In this document: in pieces, positions 15,481-24,572 of the stretch | Position numbering within the stretch: the first letter of the stretch is position 1 | Layout: the number at the start of each line of letters is the position of its first letter | Source: JAAYSA01 sp035367155 | Lineage (GTDB): Bacteria; Bacillota_I; Bacilli_A; RFN20; CAG-826 | Direction of reading: 5' to 3' | NCBI GenBank assembly: GCA_035367155.1 | Contig: DAOSJI010000009.1 | Coordinates: forward strand, 1 to 48,282 | DNA: 48,282 nt | Made by a program: the position numbers and the translations under genes | Notes under the pieces: generated by a model | What the model was told of the DNA's origin: nothing | The model's input: the letters and a program-made list of their open reading frames with translations, nothing else | The model's database searches: none

Positions 15481-15970
15481 ATAGTTGTTCTCCTATTAAT
15501 GCAAAAATACCAAGTAGTAAAGAAAACATAATTATTCCCATCGCTAAAAGTGGTAGTTGTTGAAGCAATTCAAAACGACGAACTTTTTTATCGTTAATCT
15601 CTTTATCAGAAATTTTCATTAACTCTTCATATAAAACATTAAATTGCATAATTCTTTCAGCATTACCACCATGATTAATTAATTGATAAATAGCTAAAAC
15701 AACCGTATGAGTATCACGATTATTAAATTCATTCATAAAATTGATAAATGGAGTTATAGAGCTATCATTTATCATCGATGTCGTTAGTGTTTCAAGGGCA
15801 TCTTTCATCTTTCCTTTACTATAGTCTTGAGCTTTTAAAAGAGCATAGTAAACATTTGCTTTATTTTCATAGGCGATTCTAAAATAAGTAAGTATCTCAA
15901 CGAAATCATTTGTTGATAGGAATTCTTTTTTAACTTTTCTTTTTTTGAAAAAAAGTTTTCTTTTCATCAT
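15473..15970 (-). CDS. TadC-like inner-membrane platform protein
   Basis: A 165-residue protein: a basic N-terminus, a helical cytoplasmic region with the T2SS-F-like pattern (QLINHGGNAERIMQFNVLYEEL), and a C-terminal hydrophobic helix (about 140-160). Its length is about half of a full TadB/TadC protein, so it resembles only the second half of a T2SSF domain. The start overlaps the end of the preceding platform gene by 41 bp; a downstream start is possible. Confidence 0.68.
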   Translation of the reverse strand: MMKRKLFFKKRKVKKEFLSTNDFVEILTYFRIAYENKANVYYALLKAQDYSKGKMKDALETLTTSMINDSSITPFINFMNEFNNRDTHTVVLAIYQLINHGGNAERIMQFNVLYEELMKISDKEINDKKVRRFELLQQLPLLAMGIIMFSLLLGIFALIGEQLYG

Positions 15971-16670
15971 CTTTATCTCCTTTAATATATAGAGTTATAA
16001 ACATTTCAATTCCAATCATCGCTACAAAAAAGACAATATTTAATCCTATAGTAAATAGAGGACTCTTTAACATTAATAAATATAAATCTTGTAAAGAAAG
16101 ACGAAGCACGATCATTATTAGAAAAACAAATGACCAAGTGCTAGCAAATTGAGCTAGCATTTTAAAAGTGAAATATTTATGATTCATGGCCTTTTTGCGC
16201 TCTCTTTCAACATTAGATAGTAATAATGCACTCATATCTAAAATATCTCCACCTTCTTTTTCATATGCTTCAATAAGATCAAGAAACGGTTGATATAAAG
16301 AAAATGGAAAATGTGGAGCAATATATTGAAACGCCTCAATCGTAGTAAGTTGCTCTAAAACAATTAATTCTTGTTTAATTTCATCATCAATTACAAGTAA
16401 GGAATCTTCTAATGCTGCTTTCAATGTTTTCCTTACACTTAAATTAATAATAAATGTATTGATTAATTCACACATTTGAAGTTGGCTTTTATTTTCCTTA
16501 TTTATTTTTTGTAGACGTTTATTTAAAAATATGATGTAAAAAGTAGAAATAAGAAAATAGACAAGACACAAATATATATTTCTAAATAAAAAATAACTTA
16601 TAACAGAAAATAGCAGTGGTATTAATAGTAGAGGACTATAAAACGGTACTTTTTTAAAAAGCTTTTTCAT
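15930..16670 (-). CDS. TadB-like T2SS-F membrane protein
   Basis: A 246-residue protein with two N-terminal membrane helices (about 12-50), a helical cytoplasmic T2SS-F-like domain (about 65-160, containing EAYEKEGGDI, the element typical of this family) and two C-terminal helices. It would form the membrane platform that the ATPase works on. It overlaps the ATPase gene by 17 bp. Confidence 0.8.
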   Translation of the reverse strand: MKKLFKKVPFYSPLLLIPLLFSVISYFLFRNIYLCLVYFLISTFYIIFLNKRLQKINKENKSQLQMCELINTFIINLSVRKTLKAALEDSLLVIDDEIKQELIVLEQLTTIEAFQYIAPHFPFSLYQPFLDLIEAYEKEGGDILDMSALLLSNVERERKKAMNHKYFTFKMLAQFASTWSFVFLIMIVLRLSLQDLYLLMLKSPLFTIGLNIVFFVAMIGIEMFITLYIKGDKDDEKKTFFQKKKS

Positions 16671-17604
16671 AAACTATTTCTAATTTTCCTTTTTGATTAA
16701 ATTGAGAAATTTTTTCAATGTAGCGATAAATATGACCAGTTTCATCACTTTTTTTATTTAAATAGATAACAAATGGGAATGTTTGTTTTAACTCTTCTTT
16801 TGCTTCTTTATATGTTAATGAAGAAAAGACCGTTTGACTCATTTGGTATAAGCGTGGATAAACATCTTCAATCCTACTAGCATGTATAGTTACAATAGTA
16901 GGATGACCTGTCAAGGCAGCTTTATAAATTTCTTTCATCTCTTCACCACGACTTTCAGCAATCAAAATATAATCAGGATGAAATCTTAAAGCTGTTTTAA
17001 TTAGATTTGCTAAGTCACTTTCTTTTTTTCGTTCATCAATTTCCCAATGTGTAATATCTAAATGCTCGATTTTTTGAAGAGAACTTAACTCTTGAACATT
17101 ATCAAGAACTATTAAGCGTTTATTAGAACTTAACAAACTAACAATATATTTTTGTAACTCAGTTTTACCTACTCCAGTCGCACCTGCAATAACAATTGAT
17201 TTATTCGTTTTTAACATCATTTTTATTAAATCAATTATCTTTTCATTTACAACGCCTAGACTAAATAAGTCTAACGGTTCTTTTGGAGCAATTCTAAGAG
17301 CAAAGCTACAAACATTTTGATAACCAAATCGACTGATAGCCTCATGCATTGCACTAAGACGATAGTTAGCAAATGAAACATCTAAAACTGGGTTTTGATA
17401 AGAGAAAACTTGATTAGTAACATTAGCAATTTGTCTTAGCAAGTTCATTACGACACTATAAGATATATTTCGATAAAAAGATCGTCCATATTCGTTACTA
17501 ACGAAAAATAATTTTTCACCATTAAAAGTAATATCTGTAATTGTTTCATCATCTAATAATGGTTTAAGGAAGCTGTTTTCGAGCAAAAGAGCGGGATTTT
17601 GCAT
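16654..17604 (-). CDS. cpaF: CpaF/TadA-type secretion ATPase
   Basis: A 316-residue ATPase that would power assembly or secretion. Walker A is GATGVGKT (141-148). The Walker B and switch region is DYILIAESRGEEM (211-223), then TGHPTIVTIHA (232-242), diagnostic of CpaF/TadA secretion ATPases. It is shorter than typical CpaF (about 400-500) because the N-terminal accessory part is reduced. It sits between the pilin-like gene (5 bp upstream) and the platform genes. Confidence 0.92.
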   Translation of the reverse strand: MQNPALLLENSFLKPLLDDETITDITFNGEKLFFVSNEYGRSFYRNISYSVVMNLLRQIANVTNQVFSYQNPVLDVSFANYRLSAMHEAISRFGYQNVCSFALRIAPKEPLDLFSLGVVNEKIIDLIKMMLKTNKSIVIAGATGVGKTELQKYIVSLLSSNKRLIVLDNVQELSSLQKIEHLDITHWEIDERKKESDLANLIKTALRFHPDYILIAESRGEEMKEIYKAALTGHPTIVTIHASRIEDVYPRLYQMSQTVFSSLTYKEAKEELKQTFPFVIYLNKKSDETGHIYRYIEKISQFNQKGKLEIVYEKAF

Positions 17605-17609
17605 AGGTT

Positions 17610-17963
17610 TTAAATACTACTCCCTAATGTGTATGTTACTTCATTTTCATATTGATAGTTTAAAAAAAGAGGAAATGAAAAACTAACTACTAGTGTTTCA
17701 CTATCTTCATTTTCAATATAGGAAACTCTATATTGGTAGTCATTAAGTCTACAATTAGAAATATAATATTCACTAATTGCTTCATTTAATGGTGCACGAT
17801 CAAATGTTGCACGATCTTTTATGTCATCATGAATAATAAAAGGTGCTATAAAACCTCGGTGTAGTCCGTGCATTATCTTTTTCCCATGACTTACTTTTAT
17901 CGAAAAGACAAATAAATTTAGCGTACTTAATAAAATCAAAAATGAATAAAGCGAATTAAGCAT
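17610..17963 (-). CDS. Pilin-like single-TM protein
   Basis: A 117-residue protein with an N-terminal hydrophobic helix (about 4-22) and a beta-rich extracytosolic part (residues 60-115). The shape suits a minor pilin or TadE-like component. It overlaps the preceding secreted-protein gene by 8 bp and precedes the ATPase by 5 bp. No family is recognised. Confidence 0.62.
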   Translation of the reverse strand: MLNSLYSFLILLSTLNLFVFSIKVSHGKKIMHGLHRGFIAPFIIHDDIKDRATFDRAPLNEAISEYYISNCRLNDYQYRVSYIENEDSETLVVSFSFPLFLNYQYENEVTYTLGSSI

Positions 17964-18930
17964 TTAAACCCCCAATGTTGATTTCGATTTCATATTCACC
18001 ATTTACACCTAAATACCTCTTTTTTGCATAATAATTAAAAGAGTATTCATAATTTTGTCGTAAATACCCAAATCGATAAATTTTGAGTTTTGCCTCATAT
18101 AAATTATTTAATTCAAGGCCGTGTTTAGGAAAATATATTTTTTCAGTAGCAATATAGCCAGGAACTAAACTTTTTGATATGTGATTTGTAGTTTTATTTA
18201 AAAATACTTTTTGAATAAGACGAATACTAATTTCATTATCGTTTTTAACAAGATAAAGACTAAAAGTTATTGAACCATCTAAATTTGGCTTAATATGAGG
18301 GAAAAGATGTGCTACATTATAGAAACTAATCGTCGCACCTGAGAAATATAATGCGTTAGCAATATCATTTTGATAATAAAAAGTAAGGTTATTAAAATCA
18401 TATCGTAAGTCTGTTTGATGATCTTGTTCGCTTTTATATGAAGAAAAGTTAACTATTTCTTCTACCAGTGATATTTCACTACCATCATAATAGGTAATAG
18501 CACCTGCATTAAAGATATTATTCCCTTCAGGTTCAAAACAAAAATTTTTTTCTTCTTTTTCCATCACACCAAAGTTTAAATAATTGTTCAAGATTTCGTG
18601 TTGATTTTTATAAGTCATAGTAAAGTAATTACTTCCACTTCTAAGTTTCTGACTAGGAACTGTCAGTGTGTATGTAGATGTTTTACTAGGACTTAAACTT
18701 AAATTAATAGAACCAATAATCATACTAGTTTGATTAGGATTAGTAATTCTAATTAATCCTTGCAATGTAGTAGTAATATTACAAGTAAATTCAAATTTTA
18801 ATTTAATACTCTCTCCTGGCTTATTAGGTAAAATATAAAATGGCTTTAAGATTGTTTGATTTGCAATAGGTGGTGCTTTAACAATTGTTGGAATTATCAT
18901 TAATAGACCTAACAGTATTTTTTTTATCAT
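17956..18930 (-). CDS. Secreted beta-rich protein heading the Tad-like operon
   Basis: A 324-residue protein with an N-terminal signal segment (about 3-16) and no other membrane helix. The remainder looks beta-rich, with Thr/Asn/Tyr-rich strands and a YYQNDIANALYFSG segment in the middle. Possible roles are a pilus tip protein or adhesin exported by the ATPase-platform genes downstream, which is inference from position only. The start has the AAGGAG site in front of ATG. Confidence 0.7.
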   Translation of the reverse strand: MIKKILLGLLMIIPTIVKAPPIANQTILKPFYILPNKPGESIKLKFEFTCNITTTLQGLIRITNPNQTSMIIGSINLSLSPSKTSTYTLTVPSQKLRSGSNYFTMTYKNQHEILNNYLNFGVMEKEEKNFCFEPEGNNIFNAGAITYYDGSEISLVEEIVNFSSYKSEQDHQTDLRYDFNNLTFYYQNDIANALYFSGATISFYNVAHLFPHIKPNLDGSITFSLYLVKNDNEISIRLIQKVFLNKTTNHISKSLVPGYIATEKIYFPKHGLELNNLYEAKLKIYRFGYLRQNYEYSFNYYAKKRYLGVNGEYEIEINIGGLNA

Positions 18931-19014
18931 CGCTTCTCCTTTTTAATAAGTATCTAATTACAAATTGTAAAATATTTTTTAAAATTACATTTATTCCCCA
19001 AAAAAAGGAAACAT

Positions 19015-19038
19015 TGTTATAATATAAAACAAGAAAGG
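19015..19038 (+). promoter_or_regulatory. Extended -10 promoter and RBS of gmk
   Basis: TG-T-TATAAT (-10 at 19018-19023, TG at 19015-19016) is an extended -10. AAGAAAGG (19031-19038) is the ribosome binding site before the ATG at 19046. No good -35 is visible. Confidence 0.6.
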
Positions 19039-19045
19039 CAAAAAT

Positions 19046-19585
19046 ATGATTATATTGGTAGGTGCCAGCGCAAGCGGTAAAACAGAAGTAGCAAAGAGAT
19101 TAAAACAACTTTTTGGAACAAAAAAAGTTGTCACACATACAACAAGATCTCCTAGAGAAGGTGAAATTAATCATGTTGATTATCATTTTGTAAGTGAAGA
19201 AGAATTTGACAAACTTAAAAATGAGGGAGCATTTGTTGAAACCACCCTTTATAACGGACATCATTATGGTACTTCTAAAAAAGAAATTGCTGATGATAAA
19301 GTTTTAATTGTAGATCCACAGGGTCTAGTTCACTTTAAATCACTTAATGATCCACGTATTGTTGCTTTTTTCATGGATGCTTCTCGTCGCACAAGACGAC
19401 AACGAATGATTCAAAGAGGAGATGATCCAAAAGCTGCAAACGAACGAATTAATACGGTTGATGAAAAGTTTAATTTAAGAACTGTTACTAATTATGATTT
19501 TATTATCGATGCTGAAACACAGACAATTCAAGAAGTTGCTTGTCGAGTGTATGAGTTATATGCTCAAAAAATTAGTCTAATTTAA
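19046..19585 (+). CDS. gmk: Guanylate kinase
   Basis: A 179-residue enzyme phosphorylating GMP to GDP with ATP. The P-loop is GASASGKT (6-13). The GMP-binding segment TTRSPREGEINHVDYHFVS (33-51) with Arg, Glu and Tyr is diagnostic. Slightly shorter than the usual 200 or so residues. It is alone on the plus strand, between divergent and convergent minus-strand genes. Confidence 0.93.
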   Translation: MIILVGASASGKTEVAKRLKQLFGTKKVVTHTTRSPREGEINHVDYHFVSEEEFDKLKNEGAFVETTLYNGHHYGTSKKEIADDKVLIVDPQGLVHFKSLNDPRIVAFFMDASRRTRRQRMIQRGDDPKAANERINTVDEKFNLRTVTNYDFIIDAETQTIQEVACRVYELYAQKISLI

Positions 19586-19610
19586 AAAAAGCATCTTAGA
19601 TGCTTTTTTT
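19584..19610. terminator. Bidirectional terminator between gmk and SDR gene
   Basis: AGCATC-TTA-GATGCT with A7 before and T7 after, so it works on both strands. The stop codon of the SDR gene (19596-19598) is the loop of this hairpin, so its last codons form one arm of the stem. Confidence 0.9.
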
Positions 19611-20543
19611 ACTTAGTTCATTTTCAACATAATCCATGAAGCGGGGTGCCGTAATTTTGTTTATTTTATTCATTTTACGTGGTTGCGGTAAACCAGAGAT
19701 TTCAAATGGGCCACGCGGTCTAATGGAAATGTTTTTGCCGCTTTTTTCAGTTGTAAGAGCTTTAACCATCGTTAAAGAAGCACGTTCTGGACTTTGAAAA
19801 AAGATTTTAAGGAAGTTCTGTGCTACTTTTACAAAACTTTTTCCAAATCCGCCTTCATTGCTACGAACTATATTTGTATTTGTTATACCTGGATGAGTAT
19901 AGTAAACTTCAACATTACTTGGAAATTTCATCTCAGGAACATTGTTTAAATCTTCATTCATTAAATATGTCGATAATAGCGTGATACCTGCTTTACTATA
20001 TGAGTATTGGAAGTTTCGATTAACTCTATCATCGTAAAACCATTTATCAAATGTTTTAGGATACGCTAAAGCTTTAGCAACTGATCCTACAAAGACAAAA
20101 CGAGTTGGATGACTATTAAATACATCTTCATTAATTAAATTTCTTATTAAAATATATACGCCAACAAAATTTACACCAAATGTAAGAGGATATCCTAGTT
20201 TTGTTTTCTTTTCTTTTGGTGGAAAATAAACACCAGCATTAGCAATAAATCCATCAATTTTAATGTTTAATTTAGCAAGGTTTTGACAAAAAGAAGTTAT
20301 TTTTGCATAATCTGACTGGTCGTACTCAATAAATTCCAACTTTGCATTTTTTACTTCTTTTTTTATTTTTTCTATAGCTTCGTTAGCTCTTTTCTCACTC
20401 CGACAAGCAAGAAAAACTCGTGCACCTTTTGAAGCTAAAATCTTTGAAGCTTGAAAGCCAAGACCGCTATTAGCACCAGTAACAACATATGTTTTACCAT
20501 CTAAATCTGGTAGTTTAGTTTCAATATATTTTTTAGTTCTCAT
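19596..20543 (-). CDS. Short-chain dehydrogenase/reductase
   Basis: A 315-residue SDR. The cofactor motif TGANSGLG is at 22-29 (Rossmann), NAG near 102-104 and the catalytic pair Tyr180-x3-Lys184 (YSYSK). It is most like the retinol-dehydrogenase/WW-oxidoreductase-like SDR branch: the substrate is not evident. It follows a 57-residue membrane protein gene whose stop codon is separated from this ATG by 1 bp. Confidence 0.9.
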   Translation of the reverse strand: MRTKKYIETKLPDLDGKTYVVTGANSGLGFQASKILASKGARVFLACRSEKRANEAIEKIKKEVKNAKLEFIEYDQSDYAKITSFCQNLAKLNIKIDGFIANAGVYFPPKEKKTKLGYPLTFGVNFVGVYILIRNLINEDVFNSHPTRFVFVGSVAKALAYPKTFDKWFYDDRVNRNFQYSYSKAGITLLSTYLMNEDLNNVPEMKFPSNVEVYYTHPGITNTNIVRSNEGGFGKSFVKVAQNFLKIFFQSPERASLTMVKALTTEKSGKNISIRPRGPFEISGLPQPRKMNKINKITAPRFMDYVENELSKKSI

Positions 20544-20544
20544 A

Positions 20545-20718
20545 TTAGACAGGCCTCGCTAAAAGAAGAATAAATATTACTAGAGCAATTACGCATACGG
20601 ATAAAACAAGTGTAAGAATCAAAAAAATTCTTCTATCAACTGGATTTTTTAGACTAGGTTTTCTTTCGTTTTCTGGTCTTTCTTTAAGTGGTTTGTTTTC
20701 CTTTAATCCAAAAAGCAT
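20545..20718 (-). CDS. 57-residue single-TM protein
   Basis: A small protein: a charged N-terminal half of about 30 residues (starting MLFGLKENKPLKERPE) and one C-terminal membrane helix (about 32-53) ending in ARPV. It is upstream of the SDR gene and almost overlaps it (TAATATG), so probably one transcript. The -10 TATAAT lies at 20746-20741 on the minus strand and the ribosome binding site is weak (GGTGAG). No recognised family. Confidence 0.6.
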   Translation of the reverse strand: MLFGLKENKPLKERPENERKPSLKNPVDRRIFLILTLVLSVCVIALVIFILLLARPV

Positions 20719-20762
20719 AATTTAATTCTCACCATTTGTAATTATAACACATAAAATGTATT

Positions 20763-22052
20763 TTATTCTTCCCTTTCTTCTTTGCCGTTAGGATTTCTTT
20801 TTACTTCTATTTCTTCAACAGTAAAGGCCCCTACTTCAGTTATAGTTATTTGATAACCTTCATAAGTAAATTCATCACCTTCAACAGCGAATCGATCGAG
20901 TTGATCTAAACACCAACCCCCTACGGTATCATAATCAGTTTCTTCATCTTCTTCTATATCAAGGAGTTCAAAAAAGTCTTCTAAATTATAACCACCATCA
21001 ATTAAGTAATGATCTTCACCTAATTCAACAACTGGTTCATCAACTTCATCGCTTTCGTCCCAAATTTCACCAACTATTTCTTCAATAATATCTTCGATAG
21101 TTATAATACCCTCTGTTCCGCCATATTCATCAATAACGATTGCGATATGAGTTTCTTGTTCTTTAAATTCATTTAATAAATCCGAAATACCTTTTGAGTG
21201 ATGCACAAAATAGGGAGGTCGTAAAATTTTTCTTACATCGATTGGCGTTTCACTTAAAACATAACGTAAAAGTAGTTTCGTAGGCAAAATGCCAATAATA
21301 TTATCAATTGTGCCCTCATATACTGGAATACGAGAATATTTAAAAATCTCTTTTTGTTCAATTAATTCACTGATATCATCTTCTATATCATAACTAAATA
21401 CATCAACGCGAGGTGTCATAATTTCATACGCTTCGGTTTCGCTAAATTCAATTGCTGATTTAATTAATTCACTTTTATCTTCATCAATTAAGCCAGACTC
21501 TTCAATTTCGTTAACCATTTCTTGAAGTTCGTCTTCACTATAAACATCTTTATCAACGATTTCGTCTTCTCTGGCTTTTTTAATTCCGCCTGTAATTAGA
21601 CTTAAGAATTTTCGCATTGTAAAAGTAATTGGGAAAAAGAGGTAATTAAAAAACATAACAGGAATAGCGAATAAATAACTGAATCGGTAACTAAACTTTA
21701 AACAAACTGTTTTTGGTAGTATTTCACCAAAGGTTAAAAGGGTAACAAATACAATAATTGCTGCAATTGCAGCTCCTTGTTCACCCCCATAATGAAGACC
21801 AATAAGCGTGGTAATACTACTTGTTGCAATATTTACAAGGGCATTGCCAAAAAGAGCAATTGAGGTTACTTGATGAAAGTCTTCTGCAAGTTTAAGGACG
21901 GTTTTGCTAAGTTTTTTCTTGTTTTCGACATCTTTTTGTATCCTTAAACGATTAACAGTTGGAAAAGCCACTTCCATACCGCTAAAGAAAAAACTAAATA
22001 GGTGGAGTGCTGCTGCAACGATAAAAAGTAATGTTACTTGCCCATCAGTCAC
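20763..22052 (-). CDS. CNNM/CorC-type transporter with CBS pair
   Basis: Domain order: a CNNM (DUF21) transmembrane domain with about four helices (roughly 1-180), a CBS pair (about 200-320; includes TPRVDVFS and IDEYGGTEGIITIEDIIEEIVGEI), and a C-terminal CorC/HlyC domain. The family is Mg2+/Co2+ efflux or haemolysin C-like. The start is the GTG at 22052 inside the overlap GTGACTGA with the preceding gene's stop, with GGAGG 9 nt before it; an upstream ATG at 22094 lies inside the previous gene and has no ribosome site. About 429 residues. Confidence 0.88.
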   Translation of the reverse strand: MTDGQVTLLFIVAAALHLFSFFFSGMEVAFPTVNRLRIQKDVENKKKLSKTVLKLAEDFHQVTSIALFGNALVNIATSSITTLIGLHYGGEQGAAIAAIIVFVTLLTFGEILPKTVCLKFSYRFSYLFAIPVMFFNYLFFPITFTMRKFLSLITGGIKKAREDEIVDKDVYSEDELQEMVNEIEESGLIDEDKSELIKSAIEFSETEAYEIMTPRVDVFSYDIEDDISELIEQKEIFKYSRIPVYEGTIDNIIGILPTKLLLRYVLSETPIDVRKILRPPYFVHHSKGISDLLNEFKEQETHIAIVIDEYGGTEGIITIEDIIEEIVGEIWDESDEVDEPVVELGEDHYLIDGGYNLEDFFELLDIEEDEETDYDTVGGWCLDQLDRFAVEGDEFTYEGYQITITEVGAFTVEEIEVKRNPNGKEEREE

Positions 22053-23067
22053 GACGACCACCTCCTCGCTTTTTAAACTTACTAAATGGTTCATCGACGC
22101 GACCGACTAATTCTTGAAGAACGTCTTCCATTGTAACCATTCCAAGTAATTGATTGCTTTCATCTAATACAAAAGCAATATGCGTATTATGTTTGCGATA
22201 TCCGTCAATAATATCGTCAAAAGCGATGTCTTTTTTAACAAAATAGGGTTTAGACATTATATTTTTTATTCTGACATTTTTATTATTCATATAATGTTTA
22301 ATATATTCTCGCACTACAATAACTCCGACAATATTGTTTTTATCGTTTTTATAAATTGGAATTCGTGAATAATTACAATCAAGAATAAAGTCATTTAATT
22401 TTTGGTGTGTTAGACCCACTATATCAACTGCTACAATTTTATCTTTTGGTGTAACAACCTCACTTACAACACGATCTTCAAAAACTAGAGTAGAAAGGAT
22501 GATTTCACTAACTGTTTCATCAATAACACCTTTTTGTTCACTTTGTTCTATTACATTAGAAAAATCTTCTTCGGTAATAATTGTGTCTTCTTTAACTTTA
22601 AATATTTTCTGGATTAGTTTGATAAAAAGGCGGTATAAATAAGAAATCGGATAAACCAAAATAATAAAAACAACGATAATATAACTATTTATCATCGCGA
22701 AACGTTCAGGGAATAAATGCGTGATTGCTTTTGGAATCGAGTCAACAAAAATATAAATAACTAGCGTAACAACAAGAGTAGCGACTAAAGGTCCAGTTTG
22801 AGCTCCAATAGCGTTAACAAAAATAATCGTCGTTAAAGACGAAAGAGCAACCGTTACAAAAGAATTGTAAATTAGTAATGTCGCGATTGTACTATCAATA
22901 CGGTTAATAACCCACATTGCTAGCTTCGCACTTTTATTGCCATTTTCTGCCATGACCTTTAAGCGAATGCGGTTCGCTGTTGTAAAGGATGTTTCACATG
23001 ACGCTAAGAAAATTCCAAGAATAATAAGTAAGACAATTAACACCCACGTTATAGGCGTATCCGGCAT
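22045..23067 (-). CDS. CNNM-type membrane protein with CBS pair, short
   Basis: At 340 residues it has the CNNM transmembrane domain (1-180) and CBS pair (about 200-320, ending VLDESNQLLGMVTMEDVLQELVG) but lacks the C-terminal CorC/HlyC domain of its neighbour. The last residues are a basic Gly/Arg tail whose codons contain the next gene's ribosome binding site. The tandem pair may form a heteromer. The AAAGGAG site is 12 nt before ATG, rather far. Confidence 0.88.
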   Translation of the reverse strand: MPDTPITWVLIVLLIILGIFLASCETSFTTANRIRLKVMAENGNKSAKLAMWVINRIDSTIATLLIYNSFVTVALSSLTTIIFVNAIGAQTGPLVATLVVTLVIYIFVDSIPKAITHLFPERFAMINSYIIVVFIILVYPISYLYRLFIKLIQKIFKVKEDTIITEEDFSNVIEQSEQKGVIDETVSEIILSTLVFEDRVVSEVVTPKDKIVAVDIVGLTHQKLNDFILDCNYSRIPIYKNDKNNIVGVIVVREYIKHYMNNKNVRIKNIMSKPYFVKKDIAFDDIIDGYRKHNTHIAFVLDESNQLLGMVTMEDVLQELVGRVDEPFSKFKKRGGGRRD

Positions 23068-23100
23068 GTAGCCACCACACTCCTTTAATAGACACTATTG

Positions 23101-23116
23101 TACCTATCAATAGGTA
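23101..23116. promoter_or_regulatory. Inverted repeat upstream of CNNM pair
   Basis: TACCTA-TCAA-TAGGTA, perfect 6-bp arms, 34 bp upstream of the CNNM start. It overlaps a weak -10 (TACAAT). Possible metal-responsive operator; weak evidence. Confidence 0.35.
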
Positions 23117-23149
23117 TATTATCATAAATCATGCTGAAAACAAATAAAT

Positions 23150-23186
23150 ATAAAAATAAAAAAAGGAGCAGAAATCTGCTCCTTTT
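23150..23186 (-). terminator. Terminator after the Pro/Ala-rich membrane protein gene
   Basis: AAAAGGAGCAGA-AA-TCTGCTCCTTTT, a 12-bp stem (23161-23186), followed on the minus strand by TTTT and a T-rich tract. Confidence 0.92.
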
Positions 23187-23201
23187 AAGAGTTAAAATGC
23201 T

Positions 23202-24509
23202 TTATTTTGCTCTTAAATCTTTGATGTAGTTGACATTGCCAACTTCATTAATGCGTTCGATTTTATCGGTACGCATAACATCATCGACTAATTCTTTTGC
23301 GCGTTTTACTGATAAATCACTGCTAACGCGTAAGAATGCTGGAGTTTCTTCGTAAGCCTTAACTGGTCCACTTGCTTTAACTGGAATTGGACTATCTTTG
23401 TAGTCTTCTGGATTAAGGGCGAAGTATACTCTAAAGCCTGAGTTACCACTTGAAGTGATTTTTACGTATAGTTTACGTTTTGATCTGAATGAATCTCCAG
23501 AGTTGCTAATACGTGATTTTACATCATAACTAAGAATGTAGTTTTTAAGTTCGTTGTATTTGTCTTTTAATTCTTTACTAAAACCAAGAACTCTTTCGTT
23601 GAACGGAATACGAACGACTGGTTGACTTACTTTCTTAAGGATTGGCTTTGGTTCTGGTAGTGGTTCTGGTTCAGCTTTAACGATTGGAGCTGGAGCTGGA
23701 GCTGGCTCTTTCTTTGCTGGAGCTGGTGCTGGTGCTGGCTCTTCTTTCTTTTCAGCTGGCACTTCTTTTACGACTTCTTTAATAATCGTATCTTTACTAC
23801 TTAAATAGACATTATCTTTTTTAAGTATAACGTAGTCTGCCATTTCGCTACGAATAACGTCACGGCAACGTTTTTCAAGTGCTTCAAGTGATTCTTCATC
23901 AAATTCAACAAGAACAACTTCTTCAGTTTCTTCAACTGGTTCTTCCTTTACAGGAGCAGGAGCTGGTGCTGGAGCAGGGACAGCTGCCTTTGGTTGTGGA
24001 GCAAATAGTTCGTCGACTTGTTTGTTGCTTCCTTTTGGCTTTTTGATGCCTGGAACAAGTGCTCCAAAGACGAAAATGTGTAGGCCAGTCATAATTAAGA
24101 TAGCAATTAAAATAATAATATAGAGAATATTAATACGTGTTGCAGGATTAGCATAATAGTTCGTATAATTCTTGTTATAAATTACTACTGTCGCGACTGT
24201 GTAGCCTGTGATTAAGAACGTTAGTGGTTGTAAATAAGCAAGTAATGTTCCTCTGCGTGTGATGATCTTAAGCCACCAGAAAATTGCAATTAATACACCT
24301 AAACCAGTTAAAATGGTTGGAGCTAGGTAATTAAAAGTAATTTCAGGGGTAAGGTAAAAGTCCATAATTCCATTGTAAATAGTTTCTAACCTTGGAACAA
24401 AGTTGTCATTACCCCATAAAATGTGGAATAAGAGCGAGATAACTGCAAGAGTACTAAAAAAGATGCCTACTAATACATCTAAAGTTCTACGAAATCTCAT
24501 CAATCTCAT
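23202..24509 (-). CDS. Four-TM protein with Pro/Ala linkers and C-terminal alpha/beta domain
   Basis: At 435 residues: four membrane helices (about 8-150), a long PAPAPA-rich low-complexity region interrupted by an acidic helical stretch (residues 165-290), then a C-terminal domain (about 300-425; NPEDYKDSPIPVKA and SVKRAKELVDDVM). That last domain is widespread in Firmicutes and Mollicutes hypothetical proteins, where it is often C-terminal to membrane or helical regions; its function is unknown to me. The ATG has AAGG near it, with MRLMRF offering two starts. Confidence 0.82.
   Translation of the reverse strand: MRLMRFRRTLDVLVGIFFSTLAVISLLFHILWGNDNFVPRLETIYNGIMDFYLTPEITFNYLAPTILTGLGVLIAIFWWLKIITRRGTLLAYLQPLTFLITGYTVATVVIYNKNYTNYYANPATRINILYIIILIAILIMTGLHIFVFGALVPGIKKPKGSNKQVDELFAPQPKAAVPAPAPAPAPVKEEPVEETEEVVLVEFDEESLEALEKRCRDVIRSEMADYVILKKDNVYLSSKDTIIKEVVKEVPAEKKEEPAPAPAPAKKEPAPAPAPIVKAEPEPLPEPKPILKKVSQPVVRIPFNERVLGFSKELKDKYNELKNYILSYDVKSRISNSGDSFRSKRKLYVKITSSGNSGFRVYFALNPEDYKDSPIPVKASGPVKAYEETPAFLRVSSDLSVKRAKELVDDVMRTDKIERINEVGNVNYIKDLRAK
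23650..23990 (-). repeat. PAPA-rich coding repeats
   Basis: GGAGCTGGAGCTGG-type simple repeats code for alternating Pro-Ala in three tracts of the four-TM protein. They could vary in copy number by slippage. Confidence 0.75.
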
Positions 24510-24543
24510 AAATTTATTTTCCTTTCTAAGTTTCCTTGCCTAA

Positions 24544-24572
24544 ATTATATGTCTCTTTAGTAGCCTTTTCAA
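24544..24572 (-). promoter_or_regulatory. Promoter of the four-TM protein
   Basis: Minus strand -35 TTGAAA (24572-24567), 17-bp spacer, -10 TATAAT (24549-24544); 35 bp upstream of the start codon. Confidence 0.75.
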
